A DNA stretch of 64,000 bases from NCBI GenBank assembly GCA_005408345.1, contig SEMN01000323.1:434001-498000 (forward strand), in the 5' to 3' direction. The position numbers were made by a program, and so were the translations under genes. This DNA is from Macquaria australasica (lineage: Eukaryota > Chordata > Actinopteri > Centrarchiformes > Percichthyidae). The stretch's first letter is position 1. Each line of letters starts with the position of its first letter. Under the pieces are notes generated by a model that was not told the DNA's origin, made no database searches, and worked only from the letters and a program-made list of their open reading frames with translations. Positions 24,801 to 35,898 of the stretch are shown here, in pieces.

Positions 24801-27800
24801 TAATCATGTTAACTTCCTTTATGCCTGATCATGCTGAATCCTGTACAATGTGCAGGGTACCCTCAGGGCTCTCCAAGTTAAATTTAAGACTTTTTAATAC
24901 CACTTAGAATGAAACTTCATGGCCATACTGGCAAAAGTATACAGAATGGAAAATCAAGTAGTCCACTTACAGTGTTTATTTTGGGTCTTTTCAAACATGA
25001 CAACATATAAGGAAAAGAAATATAAACTACGGTAATTCTATTTTTTTTTTTTTACTTTACTCCCATGATACTTTGCCTCATGTAATAAATACACAAATGT
25101 CAATTAGATGGCAATCTGCATGAGAAATAAAGATAAAGAAAAGAATTCGGTTATAATAATCATCAAATTTTAGTGACCAATTTGACCCAGACTGAAGTGG
25201 TCACTATAAGAGGTTTCCACTGTGCTTGAATGTAATAAAACATTATAATACTCACACTCATATTTAATACACAACAGCACATGCGATGTGTTTCACGCTC
25301 TTCATATGGGAGTCCAAAGCTATAAGTCCCATCGTCCCCAGCTTGAAAGGTTTTCGGCACAAACGGCATCGGGCCTCACGGTCACTGTCTGGAATAGGCT
25401 GAACCCGCTGGTATTTTGTATTCTGCTGCCACTCGGGGTTAAAACGACATTTGCCCATTCTGAGGCAACGAGCTAACGTTAGCTTGTTAGTAGCAAGGTG
25501 CGAGACGTTTCGTTGTCTTTCCTGACAATTGACTGATTCGCGCCAGAGCTCGTGCAACTCGACGGTCAAGAGCGTAAAGCAATACACTCACGTATACAGT
25601 ACCTGTACTGTCTTAACATCCAGGTCACACCAAACTGAGTAAATTGTAACGTTACACACACACACACATTTTATACATTTGACAGTTATTTATGATGTTA
25701 CAGTATTTATTGTATCCTATGAAAGAACAAGGCAAAAATGTAAGACCGACAAAATTCAATACTTCTAAGGCCTTATTTTGAGAATATTTAATTCAGTGCT
25801 TTTTTAATACTTTCAAGACCCCGTGGATACCCTGAATGTAACCTCTGACTGAGTGAACCTTGTTCCACCTGGATGTCATCAGAAGATCCTGACCTTTGGC
25901 TTACGAGCCCTTTGTCTTGAGAACAAAGGCATGTAAGATGCTAACTGAAAGAAGCAACCTTGATCAGAGGGGGAGGACCCAGCCAAAGTATAGAGAGAGA
26001 GCAGCTTCCCATCAGTGTGCATATTACAAACTAATCTTTGTCTTGTGTATCATGACAATACTGTAAGAGATTTTTACCTCGTTCCTCGCTGTCAGAGTGG
26101 GATTACAAAATGTCACGACAGGAGTCAGTGCACATAGCCATGGTAACCTCTTAACTTAGAACTAGGATTCCAGCTTAAGGGCGTTTTCACACCTAACCTG
26201 TTTATAACCCGCATCGAGACCCTTTAGAGGAGGTGGTCTCGGTCCAGTTCCAAACGAACTCTGGATCAGTTCATTTGTGGTGGGAACGTGATCAGACCTC
26301 AATCAGACCCACCTACCAGGTGTACTCTGCAGGTTTGAGCTAAACGGCTCCTGTAGCCAGGTGTGCTTTGCATTGTGGGATGCGGTAGAGCACCCAAACT
26401 GTTTCCAGTAGCAGCAGCTAGCTGGAGAATGAACCAGCATGTTTCTCTCACAGAAATATGCACTAGTCCAGAACACAGGACCTTCTCCCTGGATTGACTT
26501 TCTTCTTCTTTGGTTTTACTGGTGGACTACAAACCAATGTCAATGGTACAAGCTGCCACCTAGTGTGCCAAGTGTGTAATATCATGACTGTATTGATTTT
26601 CTGCTCCCGCCCCAGACACATCTGACCGACAATAAGCGGAGTGAACGTGGTTTGTAGTGATGAATTGTAGTTTGCTTGGATTTTTCCTGTGTGAAAAGAA
26701 ACTGAACTAAGTTTACAAACTCATCAACTGATTCTGACCAGAGCAAACCAACTGTAGGTGTGAAAACGCCTAAAACACTAAAATTGATGCTGTTCAATTG
26801 ATAACATTAGGGCTGCAGCTAATGATTATTCTCATTATCAATTGATCTTTTGTTTATTTTTTCCATTAATTGATGAATCATAAGACACAGTGCCACAGTT
26901 TCAAAGTGACGTCTTCACATGTCTCGTTTTGTCCGACCAACAGTCCAAAAGCCAAAGAGATTAATTTGCTGTGATAGAAAAACACGACCTCTGATACACT
27001 GGAGAAACTGACACCAGAGAATGGGACATTTTCTTTTCTTTGATTAAGATGATTAATTGATTATCAGTATAGTTGCAGATTATTTTGTGACGATGGGACT
27101 GCTCTAACAGCAGACTCAGACTCTGCATGAGAAGGGTTGAACTCAGATTGAACGTGAGTTTAAAGGTTCAAACAGTCTACATTATTTACATTACACTGAA
27201 AATCTTTAGCTCATGTAAAGACTTTTGAAATCGGTTGGTAACTACTGTCTCCTACGTCAGAACATTTATTATATGAAACAAACAAAAACAATGTCATGGC
27301 AACGTTTTCCTGCCACATTTTTAAAAACTAAAGCCAGGGCACCCCCATGGCTTAGTGGATAAAGCAGGGTTCATGCTTGATGCAGCAGACCTTGCGCAAG
27401 GGTCCATGCTCCAAAAATGACATCATCACGTAACTTGCATCAAATGCGAAAGCTCCGCAAGTTGTCGCGGCGCTTGGTCGTGCACCTCCAACTTTTTGTA
27501 ACTAGGCGACGCTCGCTGAGCGTTTCATTTCAACATAGACGCCTTTGAAGCTGGGCCAAGAAGGTACGCCTTTACAAGCACCTCTACGACCCTTCCATGA
27601 GAGACCACAGGGACATGGTCCTGAACTCATGGAGAGAGATTGCCACCACATTTAATAGATAAAGACAGTTGAATATTTCCTCAACAACGAGCTCTAGCGC
27701 AGCGAGTGCAGACATGTTGGTTTATGACGATCTTCCTGTAACACATGTTGACTTCTTGCTTACTCGGATGTCTCACGCGCATAGATAAGGCTTAAGACTC

Positions 27801-30225
27801 AGTCCATTTCCCTCACCCTCATTTCCTGTAATCTCTCTACTACCTCTATCTGATAAAAGCAAAGAAAAAATGGTAGTATTAAACATAGCAAACTGCTGCT
27901 ATGCCAAAGTCAGACATTTTGGAATCAGGGGCCTGCCTATATGAAGATGGTTTTCTGGTGTTGGTGCACTGTGGAATAGCTACCTCAGTTTTGGTGGTGG
28001 TGACGACCTCCTGATCAGGATCCTGGTCCAGGATGATAGGCTGGGTCTTCTGCACAGACAGCTGAGCCCCTGGACCTCGGTTCAGAAACCTGGTCCTGCC
28101 CTGCAGAGAGGGGCCTGGGGGAACATTAGCAGGAGAATAATTAGCCACTAATTACTACAGCTAAACTAAACTCAATACAACATTCTCTGTAAAAAGAACA
28201 AATATTAAATAGTCTTCTAGCCTGTGAACATGTACCATTTGTGTTGAGATAGTGTCTCTGAACAGTGTTAAAACAAGAAAGTAGCTAAAAGGTGGAACTG
28301 CTCTGAGATATTTCTGTTGATAGAAACTTCAATCATGTCTTAGTATGTTGCTCCTCAAACTGTTGGCACTAACAATAACTCCAGGCAAACCCGGTGCTGA
28401 GGGTGCCAATGAGTTGTTTAAAGAGGTGTTCATGGCTGATGGTCCCAACCTCTGTGTTGTCAGAGCTTTGTAAAGAGACGTTATGACATGAGCGCACAGA
28501 GAAATCCTGATCCCTGTGGTATTCCACATGTGATCTCAGTATTTGATCAAGTAAAACCAATAAAAACAAATAACTTCCTGTTGGTCAATTAGGAAAAAAA
28601 GTGATACCTTTTACATTACACACCGTCATTTAATCCATTGTTAATATAAAATTATTCATTGGCGCAACTGTGTCCCTTCAGCAGTAGTTGAATATGGTGA
28701 GAACAATGAGTCTGTTCTACCCCATAAACCAAACAGGGAGAGCTTTTAGTAACAGTGATAACAGTGTCAGCTAGGTGAGGGTCTCCTAAAGCTCATGCAG
28801 TGGTCTATTGTTTAAGCAGGTAAGACATTTTTCAAAGTCAGCAGCCAACAAACGTATCTACAGTAGGCGAGGAGGGCTATAAAAGCTTATGGTGTTCAAC
28901 CAAAAGTTAGGGAAGAGGGAAAATATGTTTTTTGAGGTTTCGCCAAACAGAAACACTCTCGTGCTTTGTGCGCTTGCTGCTTAGTTCTACACACGCAGGT
29001 GCCATTCTTTGCCTCCCTATATTTAGTTTCTCGCTTGCAACTACCTGTACAACTCTCGGTTGTTGAATTTGTGCGCGAGGACTTATTTGTGCGAGTGGCG
29101 TGTGAAGTAATATAATTTATGGCAAGCCAAAGGGATCAAATGTCGTCATACATAAAACGGCGTAAAATACGGCGTCCTGACGGTTTTCACGCCGCTTTTT
29201 ACTCCGTTTTTATTTACAACGCCGCTTTTTACGCCGTTACTTTTTAAAACACCGCTTTTTACGCCTGTAAAAACCATACACAACGCCGCTTATTACGGGG
29301 CTCTAGTGAGGTACATTAAACGCAGCTTTTTACGCACGTTAAAACTTGTCCAAGACGCGCGTTATTTACCCCGATTTCATGTATGGTAATGTGCCCTTCC
29401 TCCTGTTTTACATAGCCATTAAATCCAGAGTTGAAGTTGAATCGGTGAAGAGTAAAGCCAGACCAAAGCAATGCATCGATGAGAGATGCTTGCCATTGCT
29501 AGGCAAGATTGCTATCTGTGCTGTCTTTATAAATTGTACAGTATTCCAATTCAGTGGATTATGACAGAGAACCCCCTTTTGGACATTCTCCCTGAATCGC
29601 ATCAATCTTATCAACATGCTACAAACTATTAAAAATGTTTAACAAAAACTCTGGATTTACTGGCTATGTAAAACAGGAGGAAGAGCTCATTACCATACAA
29701 GAAAACAGCGTAACTAACGCGCCTCTTGGACAGGTTTTAACACGCGTAAAAAGCTGCGTTTTAAAATGCAACAGCGTAGAAAGCGGTGTGAAAACCGTCA
29801 CAACACCGTATTTTACGCCGTTTTATGTACCAGGGACGTGTGCCGACCTTACGTCATTTGATCCCTTTGGCATGCCATATTAATTTGCTCGTGAGCACGT
29901 TTCATCGCGCTGGCGACATATGACATAAATCTGACGCCATAGTCTAACTACGGTGTCGGGGCCACATACCCGTCTGCCGGTTGAAGAGGCGGACCCCGGG
30001 GAAGCGGCTGCTCATGGAGCCCTCCGCTCGGTACCTGACGATCTGCAGCTCCAGCAGTTTGATTTTCCTCCGCAGGAACTCGTTCTCCTTCTGGCTCCGG
30101 GACATTTCCAGATGAACCACCGCGTATCCGTCGTCAACAACTTTACAAATTTCTGCGACGGCCGCGTTAGCCAGCACCTCCATGATGGAGGCAATCTGAG
30201 AGTGGAAGTCCATGGCGGTCGACAT
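21877..30225 (-). CDS. ZNF-D: teleost C2H2 zinc-finger protein, 3 coding exons
   Basis: Exons 30225-29970, 28114-27984 and 22908-21877 join in phase (1,0) to 472 aa. Exon 1 is the shared module (FHSQIASIMEVLANAAVAEI) with a coiled-coil (SRSQKENEFLRRKIKLLELQ). The donor G|GTATGT and the acceptor GTTCCCCCAG of exon 2 give matching phases. Exon 3 starts after a strong TTTGTCCTCTCAG with an acidic EEEGELVIVKVEG stretch. In ZNF-A and ZNF-B this kind of sequence is in a separate exon, so an intron appears to have been lost or never gained here. Three fingers occupy about residues 391-472; linkers are TREKPY and TGERPF, and the last finger is H-x4-H near the C-terminus. Intron 2 spans 5 kb and is filled with repeats. 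Probable nuclear DNA-binding regulator. Confidence 0.85.
23500..24125. repeat. Imperfect palindromic repeat in ZNF-D intron 2
   Basis: Bases 23796-23840 (GCTGCAGATCCAGTCAACAC then AGGAAGTTCTCCAG) recur inverted at 23991-24037. On either side A-rich stretches with repeated GTGCTGCAAA / CAAAGTCAAAAACAC units pair with TTTGCAGCGTGTTT and GTGTTTTTGACTTTGC. The open frame of 193 codons here (23499-24080, plus strand) is a by-product of this A-rich repeat, not a gene. Confidence 0.7.
24853..25834. mobile_element. hAT-like element remnant with BED-type zinc-finger fragment
   Basis: The ends CAGGGTACCCTCAGG and GTGGATACCCTG are imperfect inverted repeats of hAT type. Internally the minus strand (25587-25264) encodes a 107-residue frame with MGKCRFNPEWQQNTKY followed by CRLCRKPFKLGTMGLIALDS and HMKSVKH. 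This is a C-x2-C...H-x5-H arrangement like the N-terminal BED-type finger of hAT-family transposases and their domesticated relatives. No catalytic domain follows, so this is an internally deleted copy. The family assignment is inference. Confidence 0.55.
26178..26773. mobile_element. MITE with GCGTTTTCACACCTA termini
   Basis: Left AGGGCGTTTTCACACCTAAC and right GTAGGTGTGAAAACGCCT are inverted repeats of about 18 bases with few mismatches. The 595-bp interior is non-coding. In ZNF-D intron 2. Confidence 0.75.
26809..27080. repeat. GGCTGCARCTAAYGATTA repeat, copy 1
   Basis: Begins AGGGCTGCAGCTAATGATTA and ends near ATAGTTGCAGATT, and contains the block CACAGTTTCAAAGTGACGTC. Two relatives lie at 37908-38211 and 52428-52751. 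Interspersed, non-coding. Confidence 0.7.
27345..27875 (+). mobile_element. SINE split by a Harbinger-like fragment
   Basis: At 27345-27365, CCATGGCTTAGTGGATAAAG is a tRNA-like A box of a SINE. A matching SINE tail (TCATTTCCTGTAATCTCTCT and TCTGATAAAAGCAAAGAAAA) appears only at 27820-27865. Between them, 27570-27664 encodes on the plus strand KKVRLYKHLYDPSMRDHRDM then SWREIATTFNR and a stop. This resembles a MADF/Myb-like domain of PIF/Harbinger elements. The simplest reading is an insertion into the SINE, although no terminal repeats are clear. Confidence 0.5.
29116..29884. mobile_element. Fold-back element with long arms
   Basis: TATGGCAAGCCAAAGGGATC at the left and GATCCCTTTGGCATGCCATA at the right are inverted, and the symmetry runs deep. 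AAAACGGCGTAAAATACGG pairs with CCGTATTTTACGCCGTTTT, and TCCTCCTGTTTTACATAGCC (29399-29418) with GGCTATGTAAAACAGGAGGA (29661-29680). The arms are about 240-320 bases around a 216-base loop. It lies in ZNF-D intron 1, between exon 2 and exon 1, ending 86 bases from the donor of exon 1. Confidence 0.85.
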
Positions 30226-32023
30226 TGTCTTACAGCGAGCCTGAAACCCTCGGCCTTTTGGATTTTTGTCCTAAAAAACAGCTCTGACAGTTAAAAACAC
30301 TGCAGTGCTAGATGAAATGCATGACTGGGTGGTTCTACGTTATCATTACAACTGCGAAAACTTGGAGTCACAGTCTGTGGAGTCTTTGTCGATGGCTGCA
30401 CGGAAGCTCTAGTAATGTCTGACAGTATTTTTCCAGCAGGAACGATGAGAACAGTACCACAGCGCACCCTGTGTTTAGGAGCGGACCTGCCACACAGTAG
30501 CTGGTAGTAGTCTACATTATTGGGGTAGCTTCATGTGCAGATCAGATGCGACTTTGTTCATCCATGTGGGTAAACTGGGTCGCTGCTCCAGCGAAATGAA
30601 CAGAATAGAACACAGAGAGTGAAATGAAGTGCAGCAAATAACTACAGCTCTAACGGGAATATGACAGTTATACCTAGTGGTGGAAGAAGTATTCAGACAT
30701 TTTACTTAAAAAATAGTAATAGTAGGCTACAATGTAAAAATACTCCATTACCAGTAAAAGTACTTTGTTCAAAATCCTACTTAAGTAAATGGACACAAGT
30801 ATCAAAAGCAAAAGTAATTATGCAGAATGCCCCATGTCAGTGTTTTGAATACAGTATTATAATTAGGGGTGAGCGATGTGATGATTTATACCATGAGACG
30901 ATAAGAATTATTCAGCCGTCAGAGATTTTGGTATATACTGAGGTATCTATCTCTTCAGTATCTCTGGTTGTATACGTGTGGGCACGTCAGTAAGCCCAGC
31001 TGCTTTATGGCCATTTTGGGTTTGCAAGACTGTTGCATCAATGTGATGAAATACCTTCATTTGTCACGTTTTTGTCTGGGTATTCTATGTAGAAAATGTA
31101 CTGTATCACGATATGTCAGATGTATATCCTGTATAATATATCATATACATTGCGATAAAAACTGTTTCATATACTGTGATAAAACTGTATTCATATCATC
31201 CACCTCTAATTATGTTATTGAGTAGCCAGCCTCCATTCATTTGATTATTTACACCTGTGCTTTTCCTGCTGTCACATGTCAAAATGTCTTGAGTGAAAAA
31301 GGCCTGTTACTGTGACTGATACATTGACATGTAAGCAGCATGTTGGTGTAATCTGTAACAATGCATCACATTTTATTAGAGGATCATAGCCTTTCTTTTG
31401 TATGTAAAATATGGATCTGTAAAGTACATATTTTAATACTCAAGTACCTCAAAACTGTTCTTAAGTGCACTACTTGTGTAGGCTAAATGTATATAAAATT
31501 GTATATTTTAACACTAGAAATTGGCTAGAATGTGTGTATAAAGTGATCAATGGGCGTTCTCGGTTTAATAAATACATAACACCAAAAGGCTGAACATGGT
31601 GGGACCAGGAAAAGCAGGAAAAGCAGGTCTGCCTGTTCCAGTGAAAGGGTGTGGAAAACAAAGCTTATGCATTTGAATTAGACAAGCTACCACATTCTCT
31701 GGCGTCTGTGGTGACGGTGACGCGCCTGCCGTCTGTCTGCACTCAGGCCAGCAGGTGGAGCTGTGCCCACGGTTGCCACGCTCAAATGCTCAACCCACAG
31801 CAGAAGCAAAGAATTTTGGGATAGGTGTAGGTCTCGCGACATTTGTGTACGTAGCCCTACCCCCGACATAACCCCGGCAAGCCGCGCAAGGTCAGTGGCA
31901 CGTGCCAGCCGGCGGTGACCCGAGCAGAGCAGTCCGTTAGGAAAGCACTAGAGGCAACAACAGACAGATCTCCCGGTCATTAGTCCGGTTCATCAAGAAA
32001 GCCAACTTAGTGTCGTCTCAGAG
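30226..32023. other. Intergenic region between divergent ZNF-D and chchd10
   Basis: The two start codons point away from each other across 1.8 kb. Next to chchd10 (31680-32023) the sequence is GC-richer (AAGCCGCGCAAGGTCAGTGG). The middle (30664-31460) is repeat. No TATA box or defined motif stands out, so a shared promoter is only a possibility. Confidence 0.4.
30664..31460. repeat. Common fish repeat with a nested element
   Basis: Starts TAGTGGTGGAAGAAGTATTC, followed by TACTTAAGTAAATGG; related sequence resumes at about 31400 (TTAATACTCAAGTACCTCAA). Between them, 30864-31210 has its own imperfect inverted ends, ATTAGGGGTGAGCGAT and ATCATCCACCTCTAAT. So a second element inserted into the first. 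Confidence 0.6.
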
Positions 32024-35000
32024 ATGGCCAGAGGAAGCCGCAGAAGTTCCGCAGCTCCAGCCAGGTAAATACATTTACAATAACTTTCCCAACTGGCTCA
32101 GTCTGCAGTATTGGATTATCGCATGGTCCTGTTTAAAGCACAGCAAGTCTCTCTCACTCAAAAGAGGTATGATATTGACTGTAAAGCCGAGGTCGTTTGT
32201 CTGTAGTCAGGCTAATAATTGCATTATACACCTGAAGGCATATAGCCTAATTATTGTTGCGTCATATGTCACTGAGACCACGTCAGGGTTAAAGTGAAGT
32301 TAGGTCTTGGCAAGGTCACTAACTTAACCGGTCAGGTTTCTGAGGTGCCTGAGCTGCGTAGGCTTGTTGTGGTGACGGCTGTTGGCGACATGTGACACTC
32401 GATGGTATGGAGCTTACATCATGCCAAAAACTCTGACAGTTGAATATGTTTTAGTGTCTTCGTGGATTATGATTGGGGTGTAATAGAAATGTGACTTGCA
32501 ACTCGCCAACACAAAAGAATAGTGTAGTTTCACTCACTGTGTAGCCTACTTTTGGCCTACATATCTACACTGACTCTGTATACATTATAAATGGAATCTA
32601 AAAATGCATCTGAACGATTTGAAAACTCAGAATTGGACCTATGAAGCTTTTGTTTGAAGACTATCCTACCTGCTCCGTTTACACTCTTGGTTTGGGACAG
32701 TTAGGTAACACAGTCTGGATAACTGATCCTGGGAGGACAATTAGTCAGTTAATCACTTAGTCTATAATGACAGTTTGGCAGCTGATTTTTCTGTTTGAGT
32801 AATTCATCAACTAACGGTCATCAACATTGGCTGGTTCCTACTTCTCCAATGTGAGCATCCCATAACCATTGTAACTTCTGTTATTATGAAAAGGTCCCTT
32901 GGGGTTTTACAGTAGCAGTTTGAAGACATCACAGTCTGGTACCCTGTGACGGACATTTCACCTTATTTTTAACCCTTTATATACTAAACAAATAGACAGA
33001 CATTCTCACTGCAGCTGAGGCTGAAAGGCCCAGGCTGATAAAAGAGAAATAGTATTATTTCAGTGCATTATTTGAAGGTATAATTCATACTCTTATTTCA
33101 TAGTCTACATTTCTGAACAGCTGCATGGAAAGGAGAGGTGGTGGTGTCCCACAGTGTGACACAAGGGCTTTCAAAGTTGTCACTTATACAATAGATTATG
33201 TTGTACTGTCCCTTTTTAAGGCCTCTCTAATGCACAAGAAATTGACTGTTTTTGCTCCGTTTACAGCCCTCCTCCATCTCATGCTATGACCCCAGCTCAT
33301 CCACCTCCTTCCGCCCTGGCCCCGTCTCCAGCTCAGTCCCAGGGGCCGGGCCTCATGGCCCAGATGGCTACCACAGCTGCTGGGGTGGCAGTAGGCTCGG
33401 CTGTGGGCCACGTCGTTGGCAGCGCCCTCACAGGAGCGTTTAGTGGGGGCAGCAGCAGTTCAGAGCCAGCCAAGCCTACATACCAGGTAAAAGATGGAGT
33501 GTAATCAGACAGAGGATTAGGATGACTGGATAACGGAACCTAGCTGGACTTTAACATACTTAGCTTGCACTTGTGTCTGGGTGTGTTTTCAGTCTGACTT
33601 GTCTCTATCTGGAAATGTTCAACGGCAGAATTTTCTCCACCTGGCCAAGTATCTGAAGTATAGAGCCCCTTGGTTATCATTAGGACTGGATTAGTCTGGA
33701 AACACTGGTGCAGGTTTGGTTTGCTGCACAACTGACTGTACAGAGCCCCACTGACCTACTGTCTGCACAACCCGCACTATGATCAAACAATGGCAAAAAC
33801 CAGAGCATCAATGCTAATGCATACCAACCTACACAAGGGTAGTTACACTCCTTTTTTCATATGGTGTTGAATCCTCTAATGCATTTGAACTCCAATGTAA
33901 AAACTGCACTGCCACCACAGAATGAGGAAGCATTCATCTCTTAAAGTCATGAGAAGAAGTGTTGCTGCTCCTAGCCCTAGTCATGTGTTATTTAGTAAAA
34001 ATAAATTCTTCTTGTTAGTAAAACACAAATCTAATTCTTAAGAGAATGTGGTGTGGTTGACAAACTATTGACAGATTTTGGTCTAATTTATTTATTCAGT
34101 GAGATGTGAGAAGACTGAACCATGCTAGATGGATATGAGAATTCTGTCATGATTTTATTATATGGAGAGACTATCATTTATTGTCAGGGTATCAAACAAG
34201 TGTCAAAGTTTGCATTGAATGTCTAAGTCAGATTCATAATCTTGTTTACTTATTATCATTATCAGATAGTTCCTGATTTAAATTATTTATTTTATTAAGG
34301 GAAAGTTCTTGTACATCTGCTTGTGTTTTGACAAAATGTGACACTGGAGAACTTTGGCTTCTTTTGTTAAATACATTTTTCTATAGAAATATAAACTGAC
34401 AACAGGTTTATATTCCTCATCAGTAGTAAAAACTCAGATATCATATAGGCCAGGGATGGTCAACTTGCTTTACCCAGGAGCCAGTTAATGAACAAACATT
34501 ATAATATTTATCAGATATCTTGTGGTGCTTCCAGACGGGAACGCTGCACTGAAGCTAGCATGTTCTGACTCGTGATGGCGCCTGATATTAGCAACCTTGC
34601 ATACAGCAGATGTCATTTGGCAAATTAAACACAGAGGTTTGGTAAGAGGCGACAAAATAAAGGCTAATTCATAGATAGATAGATAGACTTTATTAATCCC
34701 CAAGGGGAAATTTCTGTCCAGTTTTCATTGAACTGCCTGTTTTCATTATCAGCCTTTGATGTTTGCTGTCCTCACTCATCTTTGCCAAGAGGCAAATCCA
34801 GCAGCCTCGTGCAGATACTTGGGAGAAGTTTGCCGTCAGGAATTTCTGCCAGGTAGACAACCCTGAAGGCAAACTTCTCCCATGTGCCCCGCGCAGGTAA
34901 GGCGTACGTGAAGAAATCATGTGTTATCGCTTGCACTGAACAGATCGCTGATTTAACTTTAACAGCCAAGGTACATTATTGAACATTTACTAATTGGTAT

Positions 35001-35717
35001 AAACCAAAAATTCCCAGTGTGAATAATTTTATTTTCATTGTGAATTTGAAAATGGTTGGCGGGCCACCCAGCACCCTATCTGCTTCATGTCTCTACAGGG
35101 TGTACAGGTACTTAGGACAAACGAGTGAGATATTTTGAATTATGCTTGTTGATTCAACCACTAAGCCCATTTCTAACTTTCTAGCAGTTCTGCTCTGGTG
35201 AGATTGTAACTCAAATGTATGATTTCTTTGCTTGAATCCTTCCAGGAGCCCCCCCGTCCTGCTCCAGCCCAGCCAGGCCCCTGTAACTTTGAGGTCAAAC
35301 AGTTCCTGGACTGTGCCACCAACCAGACTGACCTGAGTTTATGTGAGGGCTTCAATGAGGCCCTCAAACAGTGCAAGTACTCCCACGGTGAGTCTGTGGT
35401 GAATGATGGATGGAGCCACATAAGACAGCACTGCTCAAAGCAAGCCAGAAGTGCCTTTCAAGAATTACAATCTTAACATAAGGCACCTGTTTTTGATTGA
35501 TATAATCTTCTTCATGAAACACACTCAACTATATTGTTGTTATCCCGGCATAACAAGCTTTGTTCTTTTACAGTTTTATGATTTTTGATTCGGCAACTTC
35601 TCGTTAAGGAGCTACTGCAACTGCTTGCACATGAGTTTAAATCAACGTAATATGATTTTAGTATTTTTAACGTTGATCTCTTTCTGTTTTTCTGTAGGTG
35701 TGACATCACTGGTGTGA
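32024..35717 (+). CDS. chchd10: Coiled-coil-helix-coiled-coil-helix domain protein 10 (mitochondrial), 4 exons
   Basis: Exons 32024-32064, 33267-33486, 35246-35387 and 35698-35717 (phases 2,0,1) give 140 aa, against 142 in human CHCHD10. The N-terminus MARGSRRSS is basic and followed by a Pro/Ala-rich stretch, suiting a mitochondrial targeting region. Residues 43-72 form the conserved glycine-rich hydrophobic helix (MAQMATTAAGVAVGSAVGHV). The twin CX9C motif of the CHCH domain is intact (CNFEVKQFLDC and CEGFNEALKQC). The C-terminus YSHGVTSLV resembles CHCHD10 rather than CHCHD2. Members act in the intermembrane space at cristae junctions and in respiratory function. Ser58 corresponds to human Ser59, a site of disease variants. 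The order chchd10-ddt-gstt1 supports the assignment. Confidence 0.95.
34665..34970 (-). mobile_element. LINE-type 3' tail fragment in chchd10 intron 2
   Basis: On the minus strand AAATTTCCCCTTGGGGATTA runs into ATAAAGTCTATCTATCTATC, a 3' tail type shared by many fish LINEs and their SINEs. An open minus-strand stretch upstream (34969-34772) ends LPSICTRLLDLPLGKDE and may be the end of the element's protein, but I cannot confirm it. Confidence 0.45.
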
Positions 35718-35892
35718 AGGATGGCTGTCAGCTGTCATGACGGACATATTTCAATAATGAAACATACTGTAGACATGGTGTAGGCACCACATAACCTCAG
35801 GCAGTGAGCATGTTGTTTTTGGTTGTTTCGTTGATTGATGACTGTAAAGTGAAAAATGAAATGTTTTTGGTAATGTACAGTGATAAACCTTT

Positions 35893-35898
35893 AATAAA
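35893..35898 (+). terminator. chchd10: Poly(A) signal of chchd10
   Basis: AATAAA about 175 bases after the stop codon; the sequence downstream turns T/GT-rich (TGTCTTTATTTCTGTCTGTC region). It is the only well-placed hexamer between chchd10 and ddt. Confidence 0.7.
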
